Source: Fragum whitleyi (lineage: Eukaryota > Mollusca > Bivalvia > Cardiida > Cardiidae). From it: DNA of 64,000 nt. The DNA lies in the NCBI GenBank assembly GCA_948146395.1, contig OX411559.1, positions 31,030,708 to 31,094,707 on the forward strand, in the 5' to 3' direction. Positions 1-10,450 of the stretch are shown here, piece after piece. The translations under genes were made by a program, and so were the position numbers. Numbering within the stretch: the stretch's first letter is position 1; each line of letters opens with the position of its first letter. Under the pieces are notes generated by a model, which worked only from the letters and a program-made list of their open reading frames with translations, was not told the DNA's origin and searched no databases.

Positions 1-166
1 CAAACATACAAAAAAAAACAAATCAAACAAATTCTGTATTTAAATCTGCTGTTCAAAATTATTTAAGAAATTAATTTCATATTTCAATTTTGATAAATTT
101 AGAGTGTACTTTCACTATTATTTATCAAAATCTTACATTCTTATTTGAATACAGCAACAAGCTACC

Positions 167-1672
167 ATGTCTTTTGACTTGGAAAAATTTACGCACGAAC
201 CTTCCGTGGAGCTATTGAATTTGGGTAAAAAGTCTTATTTGCTCAATCTTGCCAAGCATTATTAATTAAAAGAAGTCAAGTCCTCATTGCGAAAGCATGA
301 AATTAAAAATATTTCGATTCAATATTTTGTTTATGAGGACATTTTTGATGAAAAGGCTCTATCTCTCATTGTTGATGTTCCATCAGTTGCAAGCTCAAGA
401 GAGCTTGAACTGTTAAAACTTCAACAAAGGGAGAAGGAATTGGAAATTGAAAGAGAAAGAGCACAATTAGAAATTGAAGAGAAAGAAAGAGAAAGGCAAT
501 TTCAAAGAGAAAGGGAAGAGCGAGAAAGAGAAGAAAGAGAACGAGAAGAAGAGAGAGCAGAGAGAGAGCGAGAAAAAGAACGAGAATTTCAATTACGATT
601 AAAAGAATTAGAAATTCAAGATAGCGCAAATCAGCCCAGATATATGTATAATGACCATTTTGATGTAACAAAACATTTTAGGCTTGTTCCTCAATTTCAA
701 GAAAATGAAGTTGATACATATTTCGAACATTTTGAAAAAGTTGCAAATAACTTGAAATGGCCAAAGGAGCAATGGACCTTACTTCTCCAAAGTGTCTTAG
801 TAGGAAAAGCTCGCAATATTTATTCGCAACTTAGAACAGAACAAAGCAATGATTATGATACTATAAAAGAACTCATTCTCAAAGATTATGAGCTGGTTCC
901 AGAAGCATACAGACAACAATTTAGAAGTTGTAGAAAAGAATCTGGCCAGACTCACGTTGAATTTGCAAGAAATGAAGAAAAATTATTTGACAGGTGGTGC
1001 TATTCTAAGAAAATAGACCAAAATTATGATAATCTTAGACAACTTATATTAATTGAACAATTCAAAAATTGCATTCAATCTGACATTAAGTCACATTTAG
1101 ATGAAAAAAATGTTGAAACTATACATGAAGCAGCTCGTTTAGCTGATGATTACTACCTTACACACAAAAATTCTTTCGTTTATAAAGCAAAACCTGCTTC
1201 CTCACATCCCCAAAATAAATCTATGTCTGGTGATTCATCTAGCATGTCTAGTCAATCGAATTCACCTAAACCAAAGTCTACTGGTGAAACCAATGTTCAA
1301 AATCCCTTATCTCGAGTACATTGTACTTTTTGTAAAAAACCAGGTCACCTTATTTCGGAATGTTTTAGATTAAAAAGGAAGAAGGAACTGAGTGCAGGCA
1401 AACCTACAGGGCTCACCAGCCTTCAGCCTAAATCACAGCCTTCTTTTGAGTTAAATTCAATTGTTAAGGCAGAGCCAAATTCTGATTCCTGTATGGAGAT
1501 TTTTGAACCGTTCATGTTAGATGGTTTTGTATCACTTTCAGGTGATATGTGCCCACCTACCCCTATCAAAGTTTTAAGAGACACAGGAGCTTCTCAATCT
1601 CTTATTTTAGCAGATGTTCTGCCTTTTCTGGGAAGACTTCCTCTGGTACTAGTGTCCTTATTCAGGGTGTAG
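167..1672 (+). pseudogene. gag (coiled coil, capsid-like region, zinc knuckle) running into protease
   Basis: An ATG at 167 is in frame with the long open stretch from 266, but an ochre stop at 263-265 lies between them, so gag is nonsense-mutated near codon 33. A strongly charged Glu/Arg coiled coil follows (about bases 400-620), then a retrotransposon gag-like helical region (about 650-1150), then a CX2CX4HX4C zinc knuckle (CTFCKKPGHLISEC, near 1320-1360). The aspartic protease active site DTGAS is near 1580. The frame closes at 1672 because one base appears to be missing in a T run near 1627; the protease continues in the next frame. Gag packages the element's RNA. Identification as gag is secure; the ancestral N-terminus is inferred. 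Confidence 0.85.
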
Positions 1673-2100
1673 AGTGTGGTGTTATTAATGTTACTCTTCA
1701 TAAGGTTAATTTGTCCTCAGATTTGGTTACTGGTTCTGTGGTTGTTGGTGTTAAACATTCTTTACCATTTAAAGGTGTACATTTATTGCTAGGCAATGAC
1801 TTAGCTGGAGATAAGGTTGTTGTTAATCCTCTTGTAACTGACACACCTAATGTAGGTCAAACAGATGATCCTATTTTGCAGGAAATACCTGATTTGTACC
1901 CTTCATGTGCAGTAACTCGGGGTATGGCTAAAAAAGCTTCCTTAAAAAAATCAAATGATATTGACTTAACTGATACTTTTGTTGGTCAATATTTCAATGA
2001 CGAGATTAAAAAGTCTTTTAATCTTAGTCTGCCTGATACTCAGACAGACTCGTCAAATTTTGTCAGTCATCTCCAAGATCAAATGACCAAGGTCATGTAA
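1628..2100 (+). pseudogene. Rest of the retroviral-type aspartic protease and linker
   Basis: This is the +1-shifted continuation of the protease begun in the previous frame. It contains the hydrophobic second-half motif LLLGNDLAGDK expected for a retropepsin (hLLGxDhh pattern) and then a low-conservation linker. Reading switches frame again around 2080; the following frame holds a stop at 2130-2132 before integrase begins. I read both switches as decay, since neither lies at a normal gag/pol boundary. Confidence 0.7.
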
Positions 2101-2132
2101 CGCATTCAAAGTCAAAGTTAATCCAGGAATAG

Positions 2133-3506
2133 CAAAATGATCCTGAGATTTCAAAGTTAATTGATAGGGCATTACCCGAAAAAGAAATGTCTCAGAATCC
2201 TGTTTGTTACTATAAAAAGAATGGTATTCTGATGAGAAAATGGCGACCATTTGATGTCCCAGCTGATGATGATTGGGCTGTTCATCACCAAATTGTTGTT
2301 CCAAAGTCATATCGCCGTGAAATACTTAGTATAGCCCATGAAAGTCCAATGTATGGTCATTTAGGTGTAAACAAGACTTATCACAAGATTATGACTCATT
2401 TCTTTTGGCCTGGACTAAAATCGGACGTTTCCGAATATTGTAAAAGTTGCCACACTTGTCAAATGGTAGGGAAACCTAACCAAGTTATTCCAAAAGCAAG
2501 GTTACAACCCATTCCAGCTTTTGATGAACCTTTCAGTCGAATAATAATAGACTGCGTTGGTCCTTTACCAAAAACCAAGTCAGGTTCTGAATATTTGTTG
2601 ACAATTATGTGTGCTTCTACCCGCTTCCCAGAAGCAATTCCTTTAAGAAACATTAATGCAAAGTCAATCATTAAGGCTCTTGTCAAGTTCTTTACTTTTG
2701 TTGGCCTTCCAAAATCAGTTCAGTCTGATCAAGGATCAAACTTCATGTCAGGCATATTCCAACAGGTTATGCATGAATTAGGTATCAAGCAATATCGGTC
2801 ATCCGCTTATCATCCTGAAAGTCAAGGTGCTTTAGAAAGATTTCATCAGACCCTAAAGAATATGATAAGGTCATATTGTTTTGATACTGAGAAAAATTGG
2901 GATGAAGGTATTCATTTGCTATTATTTGCAGTCAGAGAATCTGTTCAAGAATCTCTTGGCTTTAGCCCCTTTGAGTTAGTTTTTGGTCATTCTGTTCGTG
3001 GGCCATTAACACTCTTAAAAGAGAAATTTCTTGCTGATGATGAAACACCCTTGAACTTGTTACAGTATGTTTCTGACTTCAGAAATAAACTGTCTAGGGC
3101 ATGTGAGGTTGCTAGGTCAAATCTTAAATCATCTCAGAGCAAAATGAAGGCAAGATATGACAAGCATAGTGTTGATAGGAAATTTGAACCAGGTGATAAA
3201 GTCCTTGCTCTTTTGCCAATACCTGGCCGACCCTTACAGGCAAGATATTATGGCCCATATACTATTGATAAGAAAACAAGTGATTTGAATTATATTATCA
3301 ATACTCCTGGAAGGCGTAAAAATAAACAATTGTGTCATGTGAACATGCTAAAAAAGTATTTTGACAGAGATAGCTCTATTTCAAAATCAATTACAGTTGT
3401 AAACACTGTCCCACCAGAATCAAATGTGATTGATCAGAAGTTAATTCAGACTTTAGTGAAAAATCCGTTCCTGGTCCACCTAAACTTGAGAACTCTGAAA
3501 TACTAA
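2133..3506 (+). pseudogene. Integrase placed upstream of RT
   Basis: An HHCC zinc-binding domain comes first (H and H in HESPMYGHLG, C and C in CKSCHTC, about bases 2337-2460). The DDE catalytic core follows, with D in IIIDCVGP (near 2550), D in SDQGSNF (near 2728) and E in ALERFHQ (near 2835). A chromodomain-free C-terminal part with the GPY-like string RYYGPYTI lies near 3243-3262. Integrase inserts the cDNA into the host genome. All catalytic residues are kept, but the frame is closed upstream by TAG at 2130-2132 and exits the pol frame near 3465. In ordinary gypsy elements integrase comes after RNase H; here it comes before RT. Confidence 0.88.
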
Positions 3507-4900
3507 AGAATCTTGACGACAAACTTTCACATTTGGAGCCATCTCAACGAGAAGAGCTGAAACAGTTGATTAATGAATATGAACATTTGTTTCCGGACAT
3601 CCCAACAAGAACTGATAAAATATATCATGATGACATTGTTGAAGATTCTCACCCAATAAAACAACATCCTTATAGAATGAATCCAGTGAAACAAAAAGCC
3701 CTTCAAGATGAAGTGAATTACTTATTGGAGAATGATTTTATTGAACCCAGCCAAAGTAATTACAGTTCACCATGTATATTAGTTCCAAAGCCAAATGGAA
3801 CATACAGAATGTGTACTGACTATCGAAAAGTGAACTCTGTGACAAAAACTGACTCTTTTCCAATACCAAGAATTGATGACTGTATTGACAAAGTCGGTAA
3901 TTCTTAATATGTCACCAAATTTGACCTTCTCAAAGGATTCTGGCAAGTTCCGCTCACTGATAGGGCTAAAGAAGTATCAGCATTTGCTACTCCAACTGGT
4001 CTGTACCAGTACAAAGTTATGCCGTTTGGGATGAAAAATTCTCCTGCGACGTTTCAGCGGCTTGTAAATATGGTTATAGCTGGCTTAGATGGCTGTGACG
4101 CATACATTGATGATGTCATCATCTATACAGATACATGGAGTGACCACCTTCAAAGAATCAAACAATTCTTTGACCGTCTCACTGATGCAAAATTGACTGT
4201 TAATCTTGGAAAAACAGAATTTTGTCATGCTACTGTTACTTTCTTAGGACATCTTGTGGGACAGGGTCAAGTTAAACCTTTAGAATCTAAGGTCAATGCT
4301 AACTCTGAGTTTCCTGTGCCTGCTACTAAAAAGCAACTGATGCGATTTCTTGGTATGGCTGGCTACTATAGAAAGTTTTGTAAGAATTTTTCTATAGTAG
4401 CTGAACCTTTAACAAACTTATTAAAGAAAAACGTTAAGTTCAAATGGAATGATAACTGTCAAGTTGCCTTTGATCGCTTGAAAGCCATACTAAAGAGCAC
4501 ACCAGTTCGTTCAGCACCTGATTTTTACAAACGTTTCAAATTAGCTGTTGATGCAAGTGATGTTGGTATTGGTGCTGTTCTTTTGCAAGAAGACGATGAT
4601 GGTATAGATCATCCAGTTTGTTATTATTCTAAAAAATTAAACAAACATCAGAAAAACTACTCCACCATCGAAAAGGAATGTCTTGCTCTGATTTTGGCAA
4701 TCCAACATTTTGAAGTTTATTTAACAACTTCTCCTATAGTTGTATTCAGTGACCACAATCCCTTAAGTTTTCTTCACAAACTTAAGAGTAAGAATCAAAG
4801 ATTATTGAGGTGGAGTTTGTCACTTAAAGAATTTGATCTTGATGTAAGACACAGTAAAGAAAAAGACAACATTATACCAGATGCTCTGTCAAGAGTCTAA
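3466..4900 (+). pseudogene. Reverse transcriptase and RNase H, one internal stop
   Basis: RT fingers lie at about 3700-3900 (CILVPKPNG, RMCTDYRKVN). A TAA at 3905-3907 interrupts just before TKFDLLKGFWQVPL, which carries the first catalytic Asp. After the stop the same frame continues with MPFGMKNSPATFQRL and the YIDD catalytic box (near 4103). RNase H follows with LAVDASDVGIGAVLL, STIEKECLALI, VFSDHNPL and PDALSR, giving the D-E-D-D set. The stop looks like a single C-to-T change of a Gln codon. RT copies the element's RNA to DNA and RNase H removes the template. The enzyme is not translatable in full from this copy. Confidence 0.9.
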
Positions 4901-5143
4901 AATTTTGAATTGTCTTATCATTAATAAAACATTGAATTTAACAGTTACATTTCACTATATTTTTTGTATATATGTATGTATGTTTGCATATATAACTCTT
5001 TTTCAATTCTTTTGATGAAAATTGTTTGTATTTTCATGATATTTGTGCTGAAATGTATCAATTGTGTAAAGTATATTATCATTGTATATGTAAAAGATAA
5101 TTCAAAAGGAAAGATTTATTTCATAAATCTTTCTTTTTTCTTT

Positions 5144-5155
5144 CAAGGGGGAAAG
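5144..5155 (+). other. Polypurine tract of the LTR element
   Basis: A purine run (AAGGGGGAAAG) sits directly before the TG that opens the 3' LTR, where plus-strand DNA synthesis is primed in LTR retrotransposons. Confidence 0.75.
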
Positions 5156-5704
5156 TGTTATATATAAACTATAAATAAACCTAATGGTATTTACCATGTC
5201 TATTTTTAGAATTAGTCTGGGGATTTTCCAATATCTCTTGACACTTTAAGGTAATGTATGTAGAAGGGTTTAGATCTTTCTAGAAAGGCCTTTTGGAAGG
5301 TGATTCAGACTCTTGAGTATTCTTATGTTCTATACTATTCCAGATTGTTCTATAGTATTATATAAAGGGGTTCCTACAGCATTCTTGGTTCACTTGTTTT
5401 AGACTTATGGTTTCATTTAGTAGTACTGTGTTAAACCAAAAGGGGATTTCTCGTTATCTTAAAAGTGTGTTTGAGAGCGTGTTTAATTTTAAATTCGGAT
5501 ATTATTGGACTTATTATTTGTGGACCAGGAACTTAATTAAATTGGATCTAAAATTAAAACTTTATGATTAAACATTCAAGGCATTGTAAATTGTTTTTGT
5601 ATTAATTTCATATTGTCAATAATTCTGGTATTATTGTCAATAAATATTGTTAATTGTAAAGTTTGTTGCTGGCTTCTTTGTTCGTGTTACATTGGCACGT
5701 AACA
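5156..5704 (+). repeat. 3' LTR, 549 bp
   Basis: The segment begins TGTTA and ends TAACA, a five-base inverted terminal repeat of the TG...CA type, immediately after the polypurine tract. It holds a TATAAAG box near 5361 and AATAAA-like strings near 5640. The matching 5' LTR is outside the window, so LTR identity, insertion age and target-site duplication cannot be measured here. Confidence 0.8.
5359..5367 (+). promoter_or_regulatory. TATA box of the LTR promoter
   Basis: TATATAAAG lies about 200 bp inside the LTR, a usual place for the U3 core promoter. Confidence 0.5.
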
Positions 5705-5781
5705 AATATCATTTTAAAATAATTCATCTTATCAATTTGATGGCGTTGTTAACTGTAATCATTTTGACTTTGTTTCACAAG

Positions 5782-6051
5782 GTTCCGGCTACCCTTTTCC
5801 CTCCAATCCAAAAAGAATTAAACACAGCTGATAGCACAAAGGATGAGAACATTACGGAATTCGACGAAGGCGTCGAAGGAAATGCAGAAGGAAGGATGAA
5901 GAAGAAAAAGAAGAAGAAAAATAAGAAGAAGAAACACAGAAATTCCGTCTTTCCAGAAGAAACTCCTGTTACGGTTTCTGGAGACATCGAAAAAAATGGT
6001 TTGGATAACATAATCGACACAAAAACAAATACAGATTATTCAGATGTTTGA
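5782..6051 (+). CDS. Putative terminal exon of an unidentified host gene, Lys-rich
   Basis: A pyrimidine-rich run ending in TTTCACAAG at 5781 looks like a 3' splice site. It opens a 90-codon frame (phase 0) to TGA at 6049-6051. The peptide begins VPATLFPPIQ, has an acidic middle, then an almost pure lysine tract (about KKKKKKKNKKKK) and a Thr/Asp-rich end DTKTNTDYSDV. It lies 77 bp after the LTR, so the retrotransposon would sit in the preceding intron. I do not recognise the protein. A basic tail of this kind suits a membrane or nucleic-acid-binding protein, but that is only a guess. It could be a chance open frame; the composition is more like coding DNA than its surroundings. Confidence 0.45.
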   Translation, partial: VPATLFPPIQKELNTADSTKDENITEFDEGVEGNAEGRMKKKKKKKNKKKKHRNSVFPEETPVTVSGDIEKNGLDNIIDTKTNTDYSDV

Positions 6052-6065
6052 TATAAATATGCATT

Positions 6066-6103
6066 TAATAATAATGATAATGATAATAATAATAATAATA
6101 TCT
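6066..6103. repeat. AAT/GAT microsatellite
   Basis: Short runs of AATAAT and GATAAT repeat just after the Lys-rich exon. An AT-rich tail with an inverted poly-adenylation-like string follows. Confidence 0.7.
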
Positions 6104-6360
6104 TTATTTAACGAAGGTTATTTTATTAAGACACCATTACAAAACAACATCACAATTATTTACTTATTTACAATAAGGCCTTCAAACAACATTCAATATA
6201 TATGCGAACCGTCACCCTGAAACGGACCAGCCGGGAACTCCGCAAAATAAATATTTGAAAAAAAAAAAAAAAAATAAATAAATAAATAAATGAAAATGAT
6301 TGGCTGTAGTAGAGGTCAACCAGAGGTCGCATTTCAAACAAGGTGCCAAATTGTCACAAG

Positions 6361-7211
6361 ATACGCCCGTCACACTGCTTAGTATAAACTGGGGGTTTGA
6401 ATAGAACTGAGGTTATTTTGAATGAATATTTTTTGCACCCATGTAGTTTCATTATCCTAGCTATTATACTTTTACAGATATACTCCGGACAAGATTCAAG
6501 TCTGAAAAACGACAAAGGGCAATAACTCAAAAAATAGGCCAGGTAGAGTTATGGTTCTTGTGCACTGCACTCCCCCTTGATGACATCAATACACCCATGA
6601 AGTTTCATGATCCTAGCTATTATACTTTTACAGATATACTCCGGACAAGATTCAAGTCTGAAAAAAAACAAAGTGCAATAACTCAAAAAATAGGCCTGGT
6701 AGACTTATGGTTATTGTACACTGCACTACCCCTTGGTTAGATCTATACACCCATGCAGTTTCATGATCCTAGCTATTATACTTGTAGAGATATACTCCGG
6801 ACAAGATTCAAGTCTGAAAAACAACAAAGGGCAATAACTCAAAAAATAGGCCAGGTAGAGTTATGGTTCTTGTGCACTGCACCTCCCCTTGGTGAGATCT
6901 ATACACCCATGAAGTTTCATGATTCTAGCTATAATACTTTTACAGATATACTCCGGACAAGATTCAATTCTGAAAAACAACAAAGGGCAATAACTCAAAA
7001 AATAGGCCAGGTAGAGTTATGGTTCTTGTGCACTGCACTCCGCAATGATGAGAAGAATATAATTGCCAAGTTTGAAGTCAATCGGACTTCAAGTGACAGA
7101 GTTATGCTCCGGACAAAGAAGTGGACGCCGCCGGACGCCCGGACACCCGGACAACCGGACGCCGGACGCCACGGGTGATCCCATAATACGTCCCGTCTTC
7201 GACGGGCGTAT
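6361..7211. mobile_element. Tandem-core non-autonomous element with 11-bp inverted ends
   Basis: The ends are ATACGCCCGTC (6361-6371) and its reverse complement GACGGGCGTAT (7201-7211). Between them lies a 156-bp tandem array and a GC-rich CCGGACGCC run near 7120-7170. Elements with inverted ends around a tandem core are known from bivalves (pearl-like, Helentron-related and tandem-repeat MITEs). Assignment to one of these is by architecture only. Confidence 0.6.
6436..7058. repeat. 156-bp tandem repeat, four units
   Basis: The marker string AGATATACTCCGGACAAG recurs with its phase base at 6475, 6631, 6787 and 6943, exactly 156 bases apart each time. Each unit also holds GGGCAATAACTC and a GTGCACTGCA string. 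Open frames across the array are by-products of 156 being a multiple of three. Confidence 0.9.
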
Positions 7212-7373
7212 AAAAAGTCTAAAACAAGCAGGTAAAACGATCGTTCTTGATTCCTAAAATCGGTTGAGTGCCAAAATTATGGACCCTAGTCAGGTTTCAC
7301 AGCCTGACAAGTGTTGACACTTGACACATGTACATTTTCGCCCAACGAGTCACTTTTTTGAACTAGATTAATA

Positions 7374-7690
7374 CAGTTAAAACATAGTGAAATTGACACT
7401 CATTCCGATCAAAATCATTCTAAATTATTCACCCAGCGCCCCATTCATTCATTCATTCATTCATTCATTCATTCATTCATTCATTCATTCATTCATTCAT
7501 TCTAACTAATCGCTTAGATTGATCAAAAACGATTCGAAATCATTTGAAAACATTTATAAATCGTAAAAGAAGATACACTTTTATTTCACATCAATTATTC
7601 TACAATTTTATTGGCTGGTGTGGATTTCAAACTTTCTGGTTAGTCTACGAAGAATCACAAACAGAAAATCAAAGTGCTGTCAGCACTGTA
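7374..7690 (+). mobile_element. CAGT-TIR MITE, copy A, right end lost
   Basis: It begins TA|CAGTTAAAACATAGTG and continues with the family's internal CATTC-rich segment, expanded into an ATTC microsatellite. Sequence matching the middle of the full copy at 54.13 kb reaches about 7,680. The right inverted end is absent. Confidence 0.6.
7440..7501. repeat. (ATTC)n microsatellite
   Basis: About fifteen uninterrupted ATTC units. They have grown from the short ATTCATTC motif that every copy of the surrounding MITE carries. Confidence 0.95.
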
Positions 7691-7699
7691 AATCGGACT

Positions 7700-8305
7700 T
7701 CATTGAGAGGCTGGGATAGTACAATAGTTCGCCAATCAAAAGAGCTCAAATTTGGACAATAAAAGTTGGTAAGATCTTTACCCAATTTGTGAGTTTTTTG
7801 TCTTAACACTTCATCTTTTCGAGGACATCGCCAGCTCATCCAACCTCGTGGGTCCGATTTTGAAAGTTTGCTGATTCGATAGCCCTCTGCTAGTCTAAAT
7901 TATTTCCTAGCAGATTTTTTTTCGTTGTTATAATGAGCACGCGCCAAGCTAAACGCTTGTCTGTTAATATTATTCCCCTCTCTATAGAGTTTAAAAGCCT
8001 GTTTAGCAACAAACATTTCTCATTAAACTATTTACAATTTTGATTACCAACATGTTTGTATTTCAAGCATTGGGTTTTCCCAAATACTATAAATGCATTT
8101 TCCCTCAAGAATCACGTGAAATCGCCAACTATGCTATTTATTTCTTTGGTTTCTGACCAATCGATTAAATCTAGCAGCACTCTATGATTATTCATGAGTT
8201 GTTCTAAAAATAGATCGCTCTTACTGCTATCCTATATCAGTTTATCGTATGTTTTTGTCGGTTTATTTGTTGTTGAATAATTTTTCTTCATACTCCAATT
8301 TGAAT
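7700..8305. other. No gene recognised
   Basis: AT-rich DNA. I see no splice-bounded coding stretch or repeat that matches elsewhere in the window. Confidence 0.5.
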
Positions 8306-8575
8306 TTATTGAAAATAGGATTGCAGCGTGATCAGAATGCTCATTGAAATCAAATATTTCATAATTACAAAATTATTTCTATTTGTTAACACATAGTCAA
8401 CAGTACTCATTCCACCATGCGAACAAAAAGTAAACTTCCCACGCTCCCTGTTTGAGTGCAGACGACTATTGACCAATGACAAACAACTTAATTGACACAT
8501 TTCGAGCAGACGATGTCCATTTGCTTCTACCACGTGGTCTGAATTTACGCTGGGTTTTGACCGAGTGATAATCAT
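8306..8575 (-). pseudogene. LINE endonuclease fragment
   Basis: The reading frame on the minus strand matches the second half of an APE-type LINE endonuclease. It shows GHRLLEMCQL, a VNSRLHSNRERGKFTF stretch and GMSTVDYVLTNR, corresponding to the usual hN.R...G.FT....G.S.VDYV pattern. No RT follows and the upstream half is missing, so this is a short relic. It is not from the same LINE as the copy at 29.9 kb, whose motifs differ. Confidence 0.6.
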
Positions 8576-8999
8576 AATAGAATTTGATTGGTTGTCAGCC
8601 CTACAACTGGTAAATGGCCGTTCGAGAAAAACATCAGCGCAGTAATATTGTAAGTGCTACAAATTTATTATACAGTTAACCTATTGTACGTTTCAACTCC
8701 TTTACTCAACCGAAAATCTTGTTATAAACACTGAAAATACTAACTGGTAATTACTAAAAGCGAAAATTACATCAAATGTTGTATTAGCCTCTTCTCTATT
8801 TGTCGAAAAGTAAATAAGATAAAAACAAAGTTTATAGATTGTGACTGAAAAGGCCGTTTCTTCGGTGTTTGAAAACACATGATTTGGTTTGAACACATTG
8901 CTCAGAAGATAATGGTAAAAATGTAGTGGGTCAAACAGACTGGATTTCTGGAAAACGGTATATATAAATCGACTGCTTCACAGTCCGATTTAAAAAACC
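8576..8999. other. No gene recognised
   Basis: AT-rich DNA with no feature I can support. Confidence 0.5.
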
Positions 9000-9425
9000 A
9001 TATATTTTATTAAAGGGGTAAGGGTTTAATGAATATCGGTAATTTCGGTCATTTTGAACAACAACATTTTGGATTACCTCCCTTTAAATGCATTCAAAAT
9101 TCGCTCCTCGCACTCAGTCAATATCATTTATTTCGCCCAAACTCGCTAAATTCGATCAAATTGTGCGTAATTTACGATATTCCTCCATTCCCTCCTTAAT
9201 AGAATTTTAAAAACAACAACAAAAAGAAAAGAAAAACAAACAAAAAAACATGATTTGTCCGATTCAAAAAGTTTTGAATCATTGTGAAAGATTATGGATC
9301 ATTGTTGAATGGTTTGGAGCGTTTCTTATGGTTTGAGTGAATGTTTTGAATGAATGAAGCGGTGATTGAGCGATTTAGAATGATTTAGAATGGGATGAGT
9401 GTTTATGTCATGATGTTTCTTACTG
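9000..9425 (-). mobile_element. CAGT-TIR MITE, copy B, rearranged
   Basis: The right side (about 9,240-9,425) matches the left half of the MITE family in reverse, ending TTACTG|TA. The left side (about 9,000-9,110, with GGATTACCTCCCTTTAA) matches the right half in forward orientation. The copy is therefore composite or internally inverted. Confidence 0.55.
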
Positions 9426-9487
9426 TATCCATACCATCAGATCACTTTATGAACAATATAATGTAGTCATCCGCTTACTCTGATAAA

Positions 9488-9825
9488 TATTTGTATCTTA
9501 AAGCTTTACAAACATCCGTGTGATAACACCCCATGTGATATTTTTCATGATATCACATCGATATTTCTAGAACAATGACATAATGCGGTTATCTAAGAAA
9601 AATGGCAAAAGTCTTGTATAATTGTTAGAACCATCGAAGAAAACAAGGCTAACAAAATTTCAAGATAGATATAATACGAACTCAGTGTATTTAATGAAAA
9701 AAGGTATCTAACCAGGTTGTGGAAATTGATAATTGTCTCGGCAGAGCTTCGACAATTATCAATTCCCCCAACCTCGTTAGATATTTTTTTCCACACAATA
9801 CACTAAGTGTGTATTATATATACGG
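9488..9825 (+). mobile_element. Palindrome-centred MITE (AAATATCTAAC family), copy 1
   Basis: It shares its whole length with segments at 21,841-22,160 and, inverted, 54,871-55,185. Common parts are the GTGTGATAACA opening, GATATCACAT, TTATGCGGTTAT and a central stem-loop with arms near AAATATCTAAC and GTTAGATATTT. Confidence 0.65.
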
Positions 9826-9960
9826 TTTACTGACGGTTTATTCGGTTGGAGAAAATTGATGTCCTCCGAGCGAAAATTATGTTTAGGATAAAACTCTTTA
9901 AACAAACCGTACAGTTTTTTCGTGTAAAATTTGTTCAGAAAATAGAATACAATTAGACAT

Positions 9961-10450
9961 AAATAACTGTGCAATTATTTTCCTTTTATATACGAAAACT
10001 ATAAAAATGTGTTGCTTCTTTACATCAAAAGTCTCATAACTGTGCATTTTTCCCTTTTATATACGAAAACTATATAAATGTGTTGCTTTATTATATCAAA
10101 AGTCTCATAACTATACATTTTTCCTTTTACATACGAAAACTATATAAATGAGTTGTTTCTTTAAATGAAAATTCTCATAGCTGCACTTTTTCCTTCTATA
10201 TTCGAAAACAATATAAATGGTTGCTTCTTTATATCAAAAGTCTCATAACTGTGCATTTTTCCTTTTTACATACGAACACTATATAAATGTGTTGTTTCTT
10301 TTTATCAAAATTCTCATAACTGCGTTTTTTCCTTTTATATACGAAAACTATATAATTGTGTTGCTTCTTTATATCAAAAGTCTCATGACTGTGCATTTTT
10401 CCCTTTTATATACGATGACTATATAAATGAATTGCTTCTTATATCAAGTT
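9961..10450. repeat. About 70-bp minisatellite, seven units
   Basis: TACGAAAAC-like strings recur near 9991, 10062, 10132, 10201, 10271, 10340 and 10411, a spacing of 69-71. Each unit also has AGTCTCATAACTG and TATATAAATG. Point changes and 1-base indels show moderate age. Confidence 0.85.

Larger units (their letters stand above)
1..5704 (+). mobile_element. Gmr1-like Ty3/gypsy-class LTR retrotransposon, 5' LTR outside the window, decayed
   Basis: The order read along the plus strand is gag, zinc knuckle, aspartic protease, integrase, reverse transcriptase, RNase H, polypurine tract, 3' LTR. The RT and RNase H are gypsy-like (YIDD box, RH ending IIPDALSR), yet the integrase precedes RT. That order is typical of copia and of the Gmr1 group of gypsy-class elements. 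The 5' LTR and primer-binding site must lie left of base 1, because no sequence like the end of the 3' LTR occurs in bases 1-166. The coding region is broken by in-frame stops at 263-265, 2130-2132 and 3905-3907, and by frame changes near 1627, 2080 and 3465. This copy cannot encode an uninterrupted polyprotein. Confidence 0.88.

Noticed and set aside
366..671. A Leu-rich membrane protein on the minus strand
   Set aside because: It is the antisense of the Glu/Arg coiled coil of gag.
1600..1680. A programmed -1 frameshift in the LTR element
   Set aside because: It lies inside the protease, after the active site, not at a gag/pol border, and the copy has several other breaks. A one-base deletion is simpler.
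6436..7178. Coding genes of 60-140 codons
   Set aside because: The 156-bp unit is a multiple of three, so open frames carry through. No gene signal.
10217..10426. A small membrane protein
   Set aside because: It lies wholly within the 70-bp minisatellite.
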